Source: Pirellula staleyi DSM 6068 (GTDB taxonomy: Bacteria > Planctomycetota > Planctomycetia > Pirellulales > Pirellulaceae). Taken from it: a stretch of DNA of 64,000 nucleotides. Below are positions 17,718-26,326 of the stretch, one piece after another (the first letter of the stretch is position 1; the number at the start of each line of letters is the position of its first letter). A program made the translations under genes and the position numbers. A model generated the notes under the pieces. The model was not told the origin of the DNA, did not search any database, and saw only the letters and a program-made list of their open reading frames with translations. Location of the stretch: the NCBI RefSeq assembly GCF_000025185.1, contig NC_013720.1, positions 4,650,001-4,714,000 on the forward strand, given 5' to 3'.

Positions 17718-18512
17718 ATGACCGACGTGAACCTGAAAGGCCGCGTGGCTGTGGTGACCGGCGCAAGTCTCGGAATCGGACGTGCTGCGGCTCTGGAATT
17801 GGCACGCTGCGGAGCCAGTGTGGTGGTGAATTACCGAAGCCATCTGCACCAGGCCGAGGAAGTGATTGCGGAGGTCGAAAAACTAGGGTCGCGCGGGATT
17901 GTGTTCCAGGCCGATGTGGCCGACCAAGGGGCGGTGGAGGCAATGGTTCAAGCGGCGGTCGACAATTTCGGTCGACTCGATATCGCCGTCAGCAACGCTG
18001 CCTACAGTGATCGCGAGCGTTTTTTCGAGGCCGATATGGCCGGGTTTCACCGCACCGTCAACGTGACGATGTGGGGGGCGTTTTACCTGATGCGAGCCGC
18101 CACGCAGCAAATGATCCGCCAAGGTGAAGGAGGCGCGATCTGCCTCGTAAGTTCGCCCCACGCCTTTATTCCGGCCCCAAAGGCGATGGCCTACAACATG
18201 TCGAAGGCTGCGATCGAACATGCTGCCCGCACAGCCGCCATTGAAGTGGCGGAATACAAGATTCGGATCAATCTGATTCAGCCGGGGTGGACCGATACCC
18301 CAGGGGAGCGGAAATTTGCCAGTGAAGAGACGCTGCAATCGGCGGGGGCCAAAATTCCGCTCGGTCGGCTCGGCAATCCAGAGGAAATGGGTCGCGCGAT
18401 TGCCTTCCTGTGCGATCCTCGCAACGACTATCTCACCGGGGCGGCGCTGCTGGTCGATGGGGGCATCAGCTTGCCTTGGTGGGCGAACCGTGGATCAGCT
18501 GCACCTGCTTAA
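17718..18512 (+). CDS. Short-chain dehydrogenase/reductase (FabG/glucose-dehydrogenase-like)
   Basis: Classical SDR oxidoreductase of 264 residues, using NAD(P). The cofactor motif is TGASLGIG (residues 14-21), then NYRS near residue 40. The structural motif appears as SNAAYSD where most SDRs have NNAG. The catalytic set is Ser in CLVSSPHAF and YNMSK. The C-terminal LTGAALLVDGGISLPWW is typical of FabG-like and glucose-1-dehydrogenase-like members. The ATG at 17718 has a short GGCGGAAT upstream. It stands alone, so no substrate can be inferred. Confidence 0.88.
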   Translation: MTDVNLKGRVAVVTGASLGIGRAAALELARCGASVVVNYRSHLHQAEEVIAEVEKLGSRGIVFQADVADQGAVEAMVQAAVDNFGRLDIAVSNAAYSDRERFFEADMAGFHRTVNVTMWGAFYLMRAATQQMIRQGEGGAICLVSSPHAFIPAPKAMAYNMSKAAIEHAARTAAIEVAEYKIRINLIQPGWTDTPGERKFASEETLQSAGAKIPLGRLGNPEEMGRAIAFLCDPRNDYLTGAALLVDGGISLPWWANRGSAAPA

Positions 18513-18683
18513 CTAGGCTAAGAGGTATCCCATCGAGGGACTGATCGCTGGGATTTCCTCCACTGCGAACCAACGAGCTAGCTGGCACGTATCGGCAAGC
18601 AACAAAATAGACGACTCCGCTGCTGGTTTCACTCCTCACGTCCGTTTAGATCCTTCTCCACCGATTTGCCGGAGCCGCGCCCC

Positions 18684-19250
18684 GTGAAACCGAAGTTCTT
18701 GCTCACCTGCACCTGCGGAACGGAAATCCCGGTCGAAAAATCGCAAGCGGGTCAGACGATCGACTGCCCTTGCGGGAAGAAGGTCGAAGTCCCGTCAATT
18801 CGCGGAATTGAAAAGCTGCCCCAGCTAACCGCAACCACTGCGAGCGACATTCCCGAACATTCCACATCGAAGCCAGCGTGGAATCCCGTCCGTGGCCTCC
18901 TCTTCACCGGTGGACTGATCGCGGCGGCGATCTCGGGCGTGATGCTATTTCTTACGCTCCGCGATCTGAACATGATCGTCACCTCGGGCGCAACGGTTGA
19001 TCGGACCGAAGAAGTGATCGAGTTTGTGAACCAAGACATCGAGAAGATTTCACTCGACGACACATGGAAAACTTGGCTCGACCTGCGTGATCGGGGACTT
19101 GGACAAGTCGTCACCCCGGACTGGACAATGGCCCAAGACATTTCCGAACTGCTACGTCAAAGGGCGATCATTTCCGGCATCGTTCTAGTCCTAGGCTCGA
19201 TCTGCTGCATCGGCAGCCTGGTTGTCCCCGCAGGGAAGAAACTCGCCTAG
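18684..19250 (+). CDS. Zinc-ribbon-like membrane protein, function unknown
   Basis: 188 residues. The N-terminus has a compact cysteine set, CTCGTE then IDCPCGKKVEVPS, which looks like a small zinc ribbon of the kind common in planctomycete membrane proteins. One membrane segment (LLFTGGLIAAAISGVMLFLTL) and a C-terminal one (AIISGIVLVLGSICCIGSLVV) flank an acidic loop. I chose the GTG at 18684 because GGAG lies nine bases upstream; a TTG at 18666 would add six residues without a ribosome binding site. It converges on the methyltransferase gene. I do not recognise a specific family. Confidence 0.72.
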   Translation: MKPKFLLTCTCGTEIPVEKSQAGQTIDCPCGKKVEVPSIRGIEKLPQLTATTASDIPEHSTSKPAWNPVRGLLFTGGLIAAAISGVMLFLTLRDLNMIVTSGATVDRTEEVIEFVNQDIEKISLDDTWKTWLDLRDRGLGQVVTPDWTMAQDISELLRQRAIISGIVLVLGSICCIGSLVVPAGKKLA

Positions 19251-19278
19251 CTGCTGCTATTCTTCGGTCACCAAGGTC

Positions 19279-20061
19279 CTACTTTTTTCGCAAGATCAGC
19301 ACGACATCTTGCGTATCGGGGCCGATCGTGATGGGTCGCTTGATGCGATACGAAAAATCGTAGACGTCAGCGATTTCGAATTCGGGAACAGCGGTGATGA
19401 GCTTACGCATCTGTGCTGCGGTGTAGGTCCGGAACACCAGTTCGTCGACAATCTGAAACTGCTGCGTGGGTGTGTAGACCAGCATCGTCATGGTGCAACG
19501 TTCGGTCCGCTTCTTCAGATCGAGGTCGAACGTAGCTAGGTGGGTGTTAATCGCCAGATTACCGCGACGGGCTCCCCAGCGTTCTTCGGTAATGGGCTCT
19601 CCCTCGAGCGGAGCCAGATGCAGCCCGAGAACATAAATGCCGCCACGTTTCAGCGACTCGGCCATGCATTGCAGATGAGCCAGCGCGTCGGCTTCGCTCA
19701 AGAGATGCCGAAAGCTGTTGATCGTATTGAACGCGGCATCGAACTTCTTTTTAACCGTGAAATCGGCCATGTTGCCGACCCATGCGGTTTCGGGAAGACG
19801 GTAGTTCTTCAGTCGACGATTGCAGTAGTCCACGGCGTGGGGATTGAGATCGAGCCCCCACGAATCGAGCCCCGCTCGGGCAAAACGGAACAACAGCCGA
19901 CCGGTTCCACAGGCCGGTTCGAAGACTCGCTTCACTTCGCCTCGCACATACTTGGCAAAGGCTTGATGGAGAAAGTGGAACTCGGGCTTCCAGTCGCTAC
20001 CGAACACGAGATCGTAGTAGCGAGGGTAGTCGTACAAATTGCGAGGCTTGTCGTTAGTCAT
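19279..20061 (-). CDS. SAM-dependent class I methyltransferase
   Basis: Class I methyltransferase fold, 260 residues. Motif I is VFEPACGTGRLLFRFARAG, with the acidic end of strand 2 in GLDLNPHAVDYC, and motif post-I in VGNMADFTVKKKFDAAFNTINSF. The N-terminal YPRYYDLVFGSDW is typical of small-molecule methyltransferases of the UbiE/Tam-like class. The ATG at 20061 starts 12 codons inside the frame; a TTG at 20097 is the alternative and neither has a good ribosome binding site. The substrate cannot be inferred. It lies downstream of, and on the same strand as, the RND efflux operon. Confidence 0.82.
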   Translation of the reverse strand: MTNDKPRNLYDYPRYYDLVFGSDWKPEFHFLHQAFAKYVRGEVKRVFEPACGTGRLLFRFARAGLDSWGLDLNPHAVDYCNRRLKNYRLPETAWVGNMADFTVKKKFDAAFNTINSFRHLLSEADALAHLQCMAESLKRGGIYVLGLHLAPLEGEPITEERWGARRGNLAINTHLATFDLDLKKRTERCTMTMLVYTPTQQFQIVDELVFRTYTAAQMRKLITAVPEFEIADVYDFSYRIKRPITIGPDTQDVVLILRKK

Positions 20062-20126
20062 GCGAGAGAAGTTTACGGACTCTCGCACGACTCGCAAGTA
20101 TCAGCAGAGCGCAATCCTCGCTGGAG

Positions 20127-23100
20127 CTACGACAATTCGACGGTTTGGCTCGAGGTGATTGCCGGCACAGGTCGCGCTTCACTTGGCTGGGGAAGAGCAG
20201 GGGCCAGATTCTCTCCTTCGTCGAGGTCGAGGCGATCGAGTTGGCTGTCGTCGTCGTCGTCCGGGTGTCGTTTTTTGAAGAGGATTCGCAGCAGCGACTC
20301 GCGAATCTCCATCGTCAGCCCAAGTAAAGCGGGCACAAACACCAGGGTCACCACAGTCGAGACCAGCAGACCGCCGAGCAGCACCGCACCGATACCGCGA
20401 TAGAGTTCGCTACCAGCACCTGGGGCGATGACCAGCGGAAAGAGCCCGACCAAACCACCAAGCGTGGTCATAAAGATCGGCCGAATACGATTTTTCACGC
20501 TTTCGATAATCGCCTCACCGACCGGCATATGATCCTCCCGGATATGCACAAGCGATTGCTCGACAATCAGAATCGGGTTGTTCACTACCGTACCGACCAG
20601 CATGATAAACCCGAGCATCGTCAGCACATCGAGAGGCTGTAGCACGTAGAAATTCAGCAGCCAGAGACCGATGAAACCACCCACCGCCCCCAGTGGTACG
20701 GTGAGAATCACGACCAGCGGATAGAGCCACGATTCGAACGTTGCCGCCATCAGCAAGTAGGTGATAAGGACCGCCAGCATGAGGTTCCAGCGCAGGGAGG
20801 CCCAGGTGCTGCGCAGTTTGTCGGCTGTACCGGCAAGTTCAATGCGATAGCCTCCCGAGAGATCGCCGTTGGAAAGCCTCGGCGCGACAACCTTCTCGTT
20901 GATCAGGTCCATCGCTGCCTCGAGGGGCATTTCAGCCGGTGGGGTTACTTCGAGCGTAATAGCTCGTTGCCGGGTGCGTCGATTGATCTGCTCTGGACCG
21001 CTGCTGTTGACCACCTCAGCCACTGCTTCCAGCGGAATCACTTGCCCCGAAGCCGTAGCGATGGGGAGCGACTTGATATCCTGAATGCGGCTCGCATATT
21101 CCACTTGCCCGACGATCCGCAGATCGATTTTATCGCCACCCAAGTAGTAGTCGGTGGCATAAGCGCCGTCGACGAGGGCATCCACCGTGTAGCCCAGTTC
21201 ACTGGCGGTGACGTTTAAGTCGGCCGCTTGATCCCACTTGGGAATCACGTGCACTTCGGGATTCGCTTTGTCGAGACTTGGGTTGGGCTTAACTTGCGCT
21301 GCAGCCAGGAGCCCGGGCTTATCGGGGGTTCCCTTGAGGTCGACCATGATGTCGCTGCCGATTTCAATCAGCCGATCGATATCGGGGCCCGAGATTTCCA
21401 CCTCGATGGTACGTCCTGCTGAAATTCCTTTCTCAAACAAGCTCGCTTGTTTGGCGACTAGAATCGAGCCATCGAGTTTTGGCGCAATCTTTTGGATGAC
21501 CGGGATCAGTTCGGCCACTCGCGCGGGATCGGCAGCACGTACGCCGATAAACACACTCCGATTGCGGGCGATGAAAAAGAAGTCGGAAATCGCAGGGACA
21601 TCGCGTTTCAACACTTCCGGGTCATCGATATTTACGTCCCAGTAGGGCTTGAGTTCGTTTTCGACAATCTGCCCCATCTCCTGCAGTCGATCGAGGTTGT
21701 AGCCTGGAGGAGGCAGCACCAGAGTGATGATCAGATTGCGATTGCCGTTAGGAAGGTATTCGACCTTGGGCATCATCGCCCAGGTGAGGATCAAACTGGC
21801 GGCCAGCACACCACCGATCATGCCGACGCGTAAAATCACGCTCCCTTGAAGCGTTCGATTAATCGACACCACACCGTTAACGAAAATCGCTGCCACCACA
21901 TCGAGCGGACCGAGCAAGTAGTGATTGACCAAGCGGCCAGCAATGGCATAGAGCCGCCAGATTCCGCGTGCTTCATCGATTTCGAACTGCTCGCCAGCCG
22001 CTTGTCGTCGACTCTTGGCGGTGTGCGGTTTCAGGATTCGCATGGCGGCGGTGGGGACCACAGCCACGGCCACGAGCATCGAAAGGGCGACAGCGCCGCT
22101 GATAGCGATGGCGATATCGCGAAACATTTGTCCCGCCTCTTCGCGAATGAAGAGGACCGGAATAAACACCGCGAGATTCGCAAGGGTCGCGTTGAGCAGA
22201 GCGCCCCACACTTCGCTCGCACCACGGACTGCTGCCTCTTCTGGCGATTCACCATTTTGATGTCGGCGGTAGATATTTTCGAGCATCACAATCGCGTTAT
22301 CGACGAGCATACCGACCGCGAATGCCAGACCACCGAGCGCGGGAACGTTGAGCGAGCGTCCCAGCAGCGACATCACCAAAAAGGCACCGATGGTGCTCAC
22401 CAGAATGTGCATGAAGATGATGACGGTCGAGCGTGCGCTGCGCAAAAACAGCAGCAGCGTGAGGAACGTAAAGAGCGAACCCCAGAGCAAGTTGTCGGTG
22501 ACGAGGCTGACCGAACTGTAAATGTATTCCGATTCGTCGTAGACCTGCACGAGTTGCAGTCCACGTTCTTTCAGTACACCGCTGTTGAGATTATCAACGG
22601 TTTTGCGAAGTCCGTTCATCACTTCCAGCACGTTCGAACCGACCGCGCGCTGGGCATTGATCGAGATCGAACGGGTGCCGAAGCGGCGCACGAAACCATC
22701 GGGCTTTTTGAAGCTTTCCACGGCATAGCCGACGTCGCGTACGTAGACCGGCATTCCATCGCGCCGCGCGAGAATGGTCGACTCCACTTGTTCGGTGCTG
22801 GTGTACTGGCCAAGCGTCCGAATGACATTGCGGCGTTTTCCTTCCCAGAAGTCGCCACCCGAAGTGTCGGCATTCTGACCACGCAACGACTCGCGCACAT
22901 CGCTGATCGAAAGACCGCGTGCTGCAAGCTTCAACGGATCTACCACCACCTGCACTTCTTCTTCGCGACCACCCACCACGTTGGCGTTGCTGCAACCAGG
23001 AACGCGCTCGAGCGCGGCTTCGATAAAGTCTTCTGAAAAACGGCGTAGGGTAGTGATATCTTTTTCGGGAGGAAGTGCCGCTTTCAGCCCCGCATCGGTC

Positions 23101-23660
23101 TCTGCAATTTGCGACAAACGATACATCTTCAATGCATCGTTTTTGGCCTTATACACCTCGTCGAGCTTGGACTTGAGGTGCGGAAACTGCTTGGCGTATT
23201 GCTCGACATCTTCTTTCGTTGGAATTCGCTGACTGAGAATGAAGTAGGCAATCGGGCGGTCGGAAGCGTTCGAAGTGTTGATGACCGGCTCGTTGGCATC
23301 TTCTGGATAGCTGGGCACCTGCGCGAGTTTGGTGTTCACCTTCAGCAGCGCTTCGGCCATATCGGTGCCGACGGGAAACTCGAGTACGACGCGTCCAAGC
23401 GAATCCATCGACTCGCTCGACATTTTGCGTACACCTTCGACACTCTTGAGCTGCTCCTCTTGCTCCTGAACGATCTCGCGCTCAACTTCAGCAGCCGATG
23501 CTCCCGGCCAGGTGGTTTCAATCGTGAGGGTGGGTATCTCGACTTCAGGAGTCAGCTGCATCGGCATGTTGAAGGCGGAGATAATGCCGAACATGACGAT
23601 CAGAATCACCCCCACAGTGACCTTCACTGGGTTGTGAACAAACGCTTCGATCAGGTTCAT
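20127..23660 (-). CDS. RND-family efflux transporter permease (AcrB/CzcA type)
   Basis: Inner-membrane proton-driven pump, 1177 residues (AcrB has 1049). The N-terminal membrane segment is followed by MPMQLTPEVEIPTLTIETTW. The porter domain follows, then a cluster of membrane helices with the conserved FAVGMLVDNAIVMLENIYRR (one of the two relay Asp residues is Asn, as in many RND proteins). The second half repeats the pattern, ending with LLLGGLLVSTVVTLVFVPALLG. An extra 60 or so residues of charged helix lie near residue 170. The acidic tail (RHPDDDDDSQLDRLDLDEGE) is unusual. The ATG at 23660 begins the first membrane segment. It follows the MFP gene after a 180-base gap containing a strong hairpin. 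Confidence 0.93.
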   Translation of the reverse strand: MNLIEAFVHNPVKVTVGVILIVMFGIISAFNMPMQLTPEVEIPTLTIETTWPGASAAEVEREIVQEQEEQLKSVEGVRKMSSESMDSLGRVVLEFPVGTDMAEALLKVNTKLAQVPSYPEDANEPVINTSNASDRPIAYFILSQRIPTKEDVEQYAKQFPHLKSKLDEVYKAKNDALKMYRLSQIAETDAGLKAALPPEKDITTLRRFSEDFIEAALERVPGCSNANVVGGREEEVQVVVDPLKLAARGLSISDVRESLRGQNADTSGGDFWEGKRRNVIRTLGQYTSTEQVESTILARRDGMPVYVRDVGYAVESFKKPDGFVRRFGTRSISINAQRAVGSNVLEVMNGLRKTVDNLNSGVLKERGLQLVQVYDESEYIYSSVSLVTDNLLWGSLFTFLTLLLFLRSARSTVIIFMHILVSTIGAFLVMSLLGRSLNVPALGGLAFAVGMLVDNAIVMLENIYRRHQNGESPEEAAVRGASEVWGALLNATLANLAVFIPVLFIREEAGQMFRDIAIAISGAVALSMLVAVAVVPTAAMRILKPHTAKSRRQAAGEQFEIDEARGIWRLYAIAGRLVNHYLLGPLDVVAAIFVNGVVSINRTLQGSVILRVGMIGGVLAASLILTWAMMPKVEYLPNGNRNLIITLVLPPPGYNLDRLQEMGQIVENELKPYWDVNIDDPEVLKRDVPAISDFFFIARNRSVFIGVRAADPARVAELIPVIQKIAPKLDGSILVAKQASLFEKGISAGRTIEVEISGPDIDRLIEIGSDIMVDLKGTPDKPGLLAAAQVKPNPSLDKANPEVHVIPKWDQAADLNVTASELGYTVDALVDGAYATDYYLGGDKIDLRIVGQVEYASRIQDIKSLPIATASGQVIPLEAVAEVVNSSGPEQINRRTRQRAITLEVTPPAEMPLEAAMDLINEKVVAPRLSNGDLSGGYRIELAGTADKLRSTWASLRWNLMLAVLITYLLMAATFESWLYPLVVILTVPLGAVGGFIGLWLLNFYVLQPLDVLTMLGFIMLVGTVVNNPILIVEQSLVHIREDHMPVGEAIIESVKNRIRPIFMTTLGGLVGLFPLVIAPGAGSELYRGIGAVLLGGLLVSTVVTLVFVPALLGLTMEIRESLLRILFKKRHPDDDDDSQLDRLDLDEGENLAPALPQPSEARPVPAITSSQTVELS

Positions 23661-23734
23661 GCGGAGGAGTCCTGATTGCGGGGCGACTTGACGAAGGTGG
23701 GAAAAGCACGCGCCGTTTGCTGATGCTTTTGGAG

Positions 23735-23766
23735 GCCGGGAATTCCAGTACAACTGGCGTCCCGGC
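23735..23766 (-). repeat. Intercistronic stem-loop between MFP and RND genes
   Basis: GCCGGGA (23735-23741) pairs with TCCCGGC (23760-23766), with an inner CCAGT/ACTGG helix (23745-23749, 23753-23757). No U-tract follows on the minus strand, so it is more likely an RNA-processing or stability element than a full terminator. Confidence 0.5.
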
Positions 23767-23840
23767 GAGGCTGTCGTCGACTGCAGGCGATGGCTCGTTC
23801 GCTAGACGAATCTTTCCTAGTGGCTATCGATTCGCTGCGG

Positions 23841-25118
23841 TTACTTAAGAATCTGAGGAGTGACTTCCATACCCGATCGGAGCCGCTCGTTACCGGTGAC
23901 AACCACCAACTGACCGGGCTGAACATCACCAATCACTTGGGTTCGGCTGTCGAGCGAGACTCCCAATTTCACGGGAACCGCGCGAGCCGTTTGCTTTCCA
24001 CCGGCGTTATCAATCACAAACACCACGGGGGTGGCTCCACCCAGGACGACGGCATCCTTGGAAACCATCACCGCTTGAATCGGCTTGCTGACCGAAAGCG
24101 TGACACGAGCGAACATCCCCGCTTTCAGCAGGACAGTGCTCCCTTCCATCTCGTTTTTCACCCGGACTTTAACGGGAAAAGTCCGTGCACGGGCATCGGC
24201 TTGTGGATTGATGATGGCGACTGTGCCACTAAAGGTTCGGCCACCGAGAGCTTGAACGTCGACAGAGGCGGGGCTGCCGATTTGAAGTGCTCCGATGTAA
24301 TCTTCCAGCACAGGAATTTCGATGTCGACGTACTCGAGCTCTAGGACTTCAGCGACTGGATCACCCTGCATTACCCACTGACCAACTTCAGTGAGTTCTG
24401 CCGTAATAAAGCCATCGAAAGGAGCTCGCATGGTGTGACGTTGCAGCTGTTCATCGAGGCGTGTGAATTCGGCTTTGGCTGCGAGCAACTTTGCCCGCAT
24501 CTGCTCGATTCGCTCGGCACGCGGGCCTTGAACGAGGAGTTCGAGAGTGAATCGAGCCTCGTTGTAGACCGCTTCGGCTTGCAGCGCGAGATTCGTATCT
24601 TCTTCGAGTTCTTCGCGAGTCGCTGTGCCGCGGAGTGATTTGGTCCGCTCTAGCTTGGCATTGCGAAACGTTAGATTGGCCTGAGCATTGGCCAAGCGAG
24701 CTTTCGCTTGCTCGACTTCTTCAGGGCGAGTGCCGTTTTCGAGTTCGGCGAGTTCAGCTTCGGCTACTTTTACTTGAGCCGCTGCCGTATCAACTTCTGC
24801 TTGGATGATGCCGGTCCGAAGGATGGCAATTTCATCCCCCTTCTTCACAGCTTGACCTTCGTCGACGAGATAGACCTCGACACGTCCGGGTGCAGCGCTG
24901 CCGACGATGCTTTTGCGAAGCGGTTTCACGGTGCCAACGAAGGTGCGTGTTTCAGCAACTTGATCGAGCACGGCTGCTTTCACTTTAACGTCTGGTTTTG
25001 CCGCACCTTTGGGGGCCTGAGCAAAAACAAACGCAGGGACGATAGCAAGACAAAGGTAGGCGAGTGTGGCGGGACGAGCGACACGAATCGATCGCGCGAT
25101 GGTGGGCATAGAAATCAT
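23841..25118 (-). CDS. Membrane fusion protein of an RND efflux system (HlyD/AcrA family)
   Basis: Periplasmic adaptor, 425 residues, linking the RND pump to an outer-membrane channel. A signal sequence (LAYLCLAIVPAFVFAQ) leads into the lipoyl-like half VEVYLVDEGQAVKKGDEIAIL. A long coiled-coil hairpin follows (about 110-230), then the return half MRAPFDGFITAELTEVGQWV and the beta-barrel and membrane-proximal domains ending VVVTGNERLRSGMEV. Its start overlaps the marR-like stop by four bases (ATGA at 25118-25115), so the two are translationally coupled. Confidence 0.92.
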   Translation of the reverse strand: MISMPTIARSIRVARPATLAYLCLAIVPAFVFAQAPKGAAKPDVKVKAAVLDQVAETRTFVGTVKPLRKSIVGSAAPGRVEVYLVDEGQAVKKGDEIAILRTGIIQAEVDTAAAQVKVAEAELAELENGTRPEEVEQAKARLANAQANLTFRNAKLERTKSLRGTATREELEEDTNLALQAEAVYNEARFTLELLVQGPRAERIEQMRAKLLAAKAEFTRLDEQLQRHTMRAPFDGFITAELTEVGQWVMQGDPVAEVLELEYVDIEIPVLEDYIGALQIGSPASVDVQALGGRTFSGTVAIINPQADARARTFPVKVRVKNEMEGSTVLLKAGMFARVTLSVSKPIQAVMVSKDAVVLGGATPVVFVIDNAGGKQTARAVPVKLGVSLDSRTQVIGDVQPGQLVVVTGNERLRSGMEVTPQILK

Positions 25119-25693
25119 GGCGAGTGGGGCTCCAGCACCATGGGAGGAACAGCGGCACGTTGAGACGAACGGACAATTTCTTCGGTCAGTTCCAGCACTT
25201 CGCGACCGAGATCATCGCGAGCTGGCTGAGCTGCAGGGCGGGGGGTTGTTTGGAGTTCATCTTCCCCCGAAAGGTTCAGCCGAAGACGCTCGAGGATCAG
25301 ACGAACCTGCTCGAGCTCGACCGCCGAGACTCCTTGAGTAGCTCGCATACGAACCGATCGGGCGGCTGCCAGAATCCGTTCCCAAACCGGCTTAACCTTG
25401 GGCATTGGTCGAATCAGCTTCTTGCGGCGGTCACCCGCAGCAACGACACGTTCGATCCACATGTCGCGTTCCATGCGGTCCAGAATACCCACCAAAGTAG
25501 GGGCCTCTACCCGCAGGCGTTGGGCCAACTGGGCCTGCGACAATTCACCCTCAAAGGCAAGCCAGGCAAGCACCTGCCACTGCTGGAAGGTGATGCCGTG
25601 CGGAGCGAGCTCTTCGTTCAAAGCTCGTTCGAACGCCCGTGCGGTCATCCCCACCCAGCAACCGATGCTATCGTGAAAATCATGCTCCAGCAT
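25115..25693 (-). CDS. MarR-family transcriptional regulator
   Basis: Winged-helix dimeric repressor, 192 residues, first gene of an efflux operon. The core matches MarR: HGITFQQWQVLAWL, LSQAQLAQRLRVEAPTLVGI (recognition helix) and the wing DRMERDMWIERVVAAGDRRKKL. The C-terminal tail beyond residue 140 is longer than usual and acidic/Pro-rich. The ATG at 25693 follows GAGGCGAGAG; the frame is open ten codons further to a TTG. Its promoter region carries tandem repeats suited to autoregulation. By analogy with other MarR-efflux operons it probably represses its own operon until a toxic ligand binds; the ligand is unknown. Confidence 0.88.
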   Translation of the reverse strand: MLEHDFHDSIGCWVGMTARAFERALNEELAPHGITFQQWQVLAWLAFEGELSQAQLAQRLRVEAPTLVGILDRMERDMWIERVVAAGDRRKKLIRPMPKVKPVWERILAAARSVRMRATQGVSAVELEQVRLILERLRLNLSGEDELQTTPRPAAQPARDDLGREVLELTEEIVRSSQRAAVPPMVLEPHSP

Positions 25694-25714
25694 GCTCTCG
25701 CCTCGCAATTCGTT

Positions 25715-25771
25715 AGCTACCAAATCATTAAACAGCTACCAAAGTATAGAGTGGCGGCTACTGATGTTCAA
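25715..25771 (-). promoter_or_regulatory. Promoter and candidate operator of the MarR-efflux operon
   Basis: On the minus strand TTGAAC (25771-25766) and TATACT (25748-25743) are 17 bases apart. Two direct copies of TTTGGTAGCT (25743-25734 and 25724-25715), 19 bases apart, overlap the -10 end and the expected transcription start, where a repressor would block initiation. Confidence 0.55.
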
Positions 25772-26326
25772 GCAAATTCCCACCCACCTCGCGAGGGGAA
25801 GTGGCTCCGAAGTGTCCAGTAAACGACATTGGTGGTTGGTTAGCTTCCCTAAACTATTCCCGCGAACCTTTTCAGCCGGTTCTTCTCTGTTCCTTTCAAT
25901 TCCGCTCTCCGCTGAGCAGTCGTCTGTTCTTACGACTTAAAGCAGTGGCAATCGTGCGGATTCAACTCACTAGCTCCCTCATCATTTGTTGCCCGGAGTT
26001 TTCTGACGCCATGAACCACAGCTTCCTGTAAGCCGAATTTCCGCCTGGAAAATCGCTTACATACCACCCTCTAATCCGAGACTGCGATTGCGCTGATTAC
26101 AGCCGCGCGTCCTGGAAGCTGCTGCTGTTCTTCCCGAGTGTCGCACTCCGTCGATACTCGCCGCGCAAGTTTTCCACCCGCTCTTGGCGGTGAGCTTGCT
26201 ACCTCTGGCGTCCACGTTCTTAACCACCATCTCGCCTGATGTTGGGCCGGTGCCTTGCCGAAGCCACCTCGCTTCGACTAGCCTCGGACCACTCGTCACG
26301 CGACAATAAACAAGTAGTCTGTCCGT
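25772..26326. other. Intergenic region between the MarR operon and hflX
   Basis: About 550 bases without a supported gene. It should contain the hflX promoter; I cannot identify one with confidence. Confidence 0.45.

Noticed and set aside
20127-23660. Asn in place of the second relay Asp of the RND pump (VDNAIV)
   Set aside because: This variant is common in functional RND transporters and is not by itself a sign of decay.
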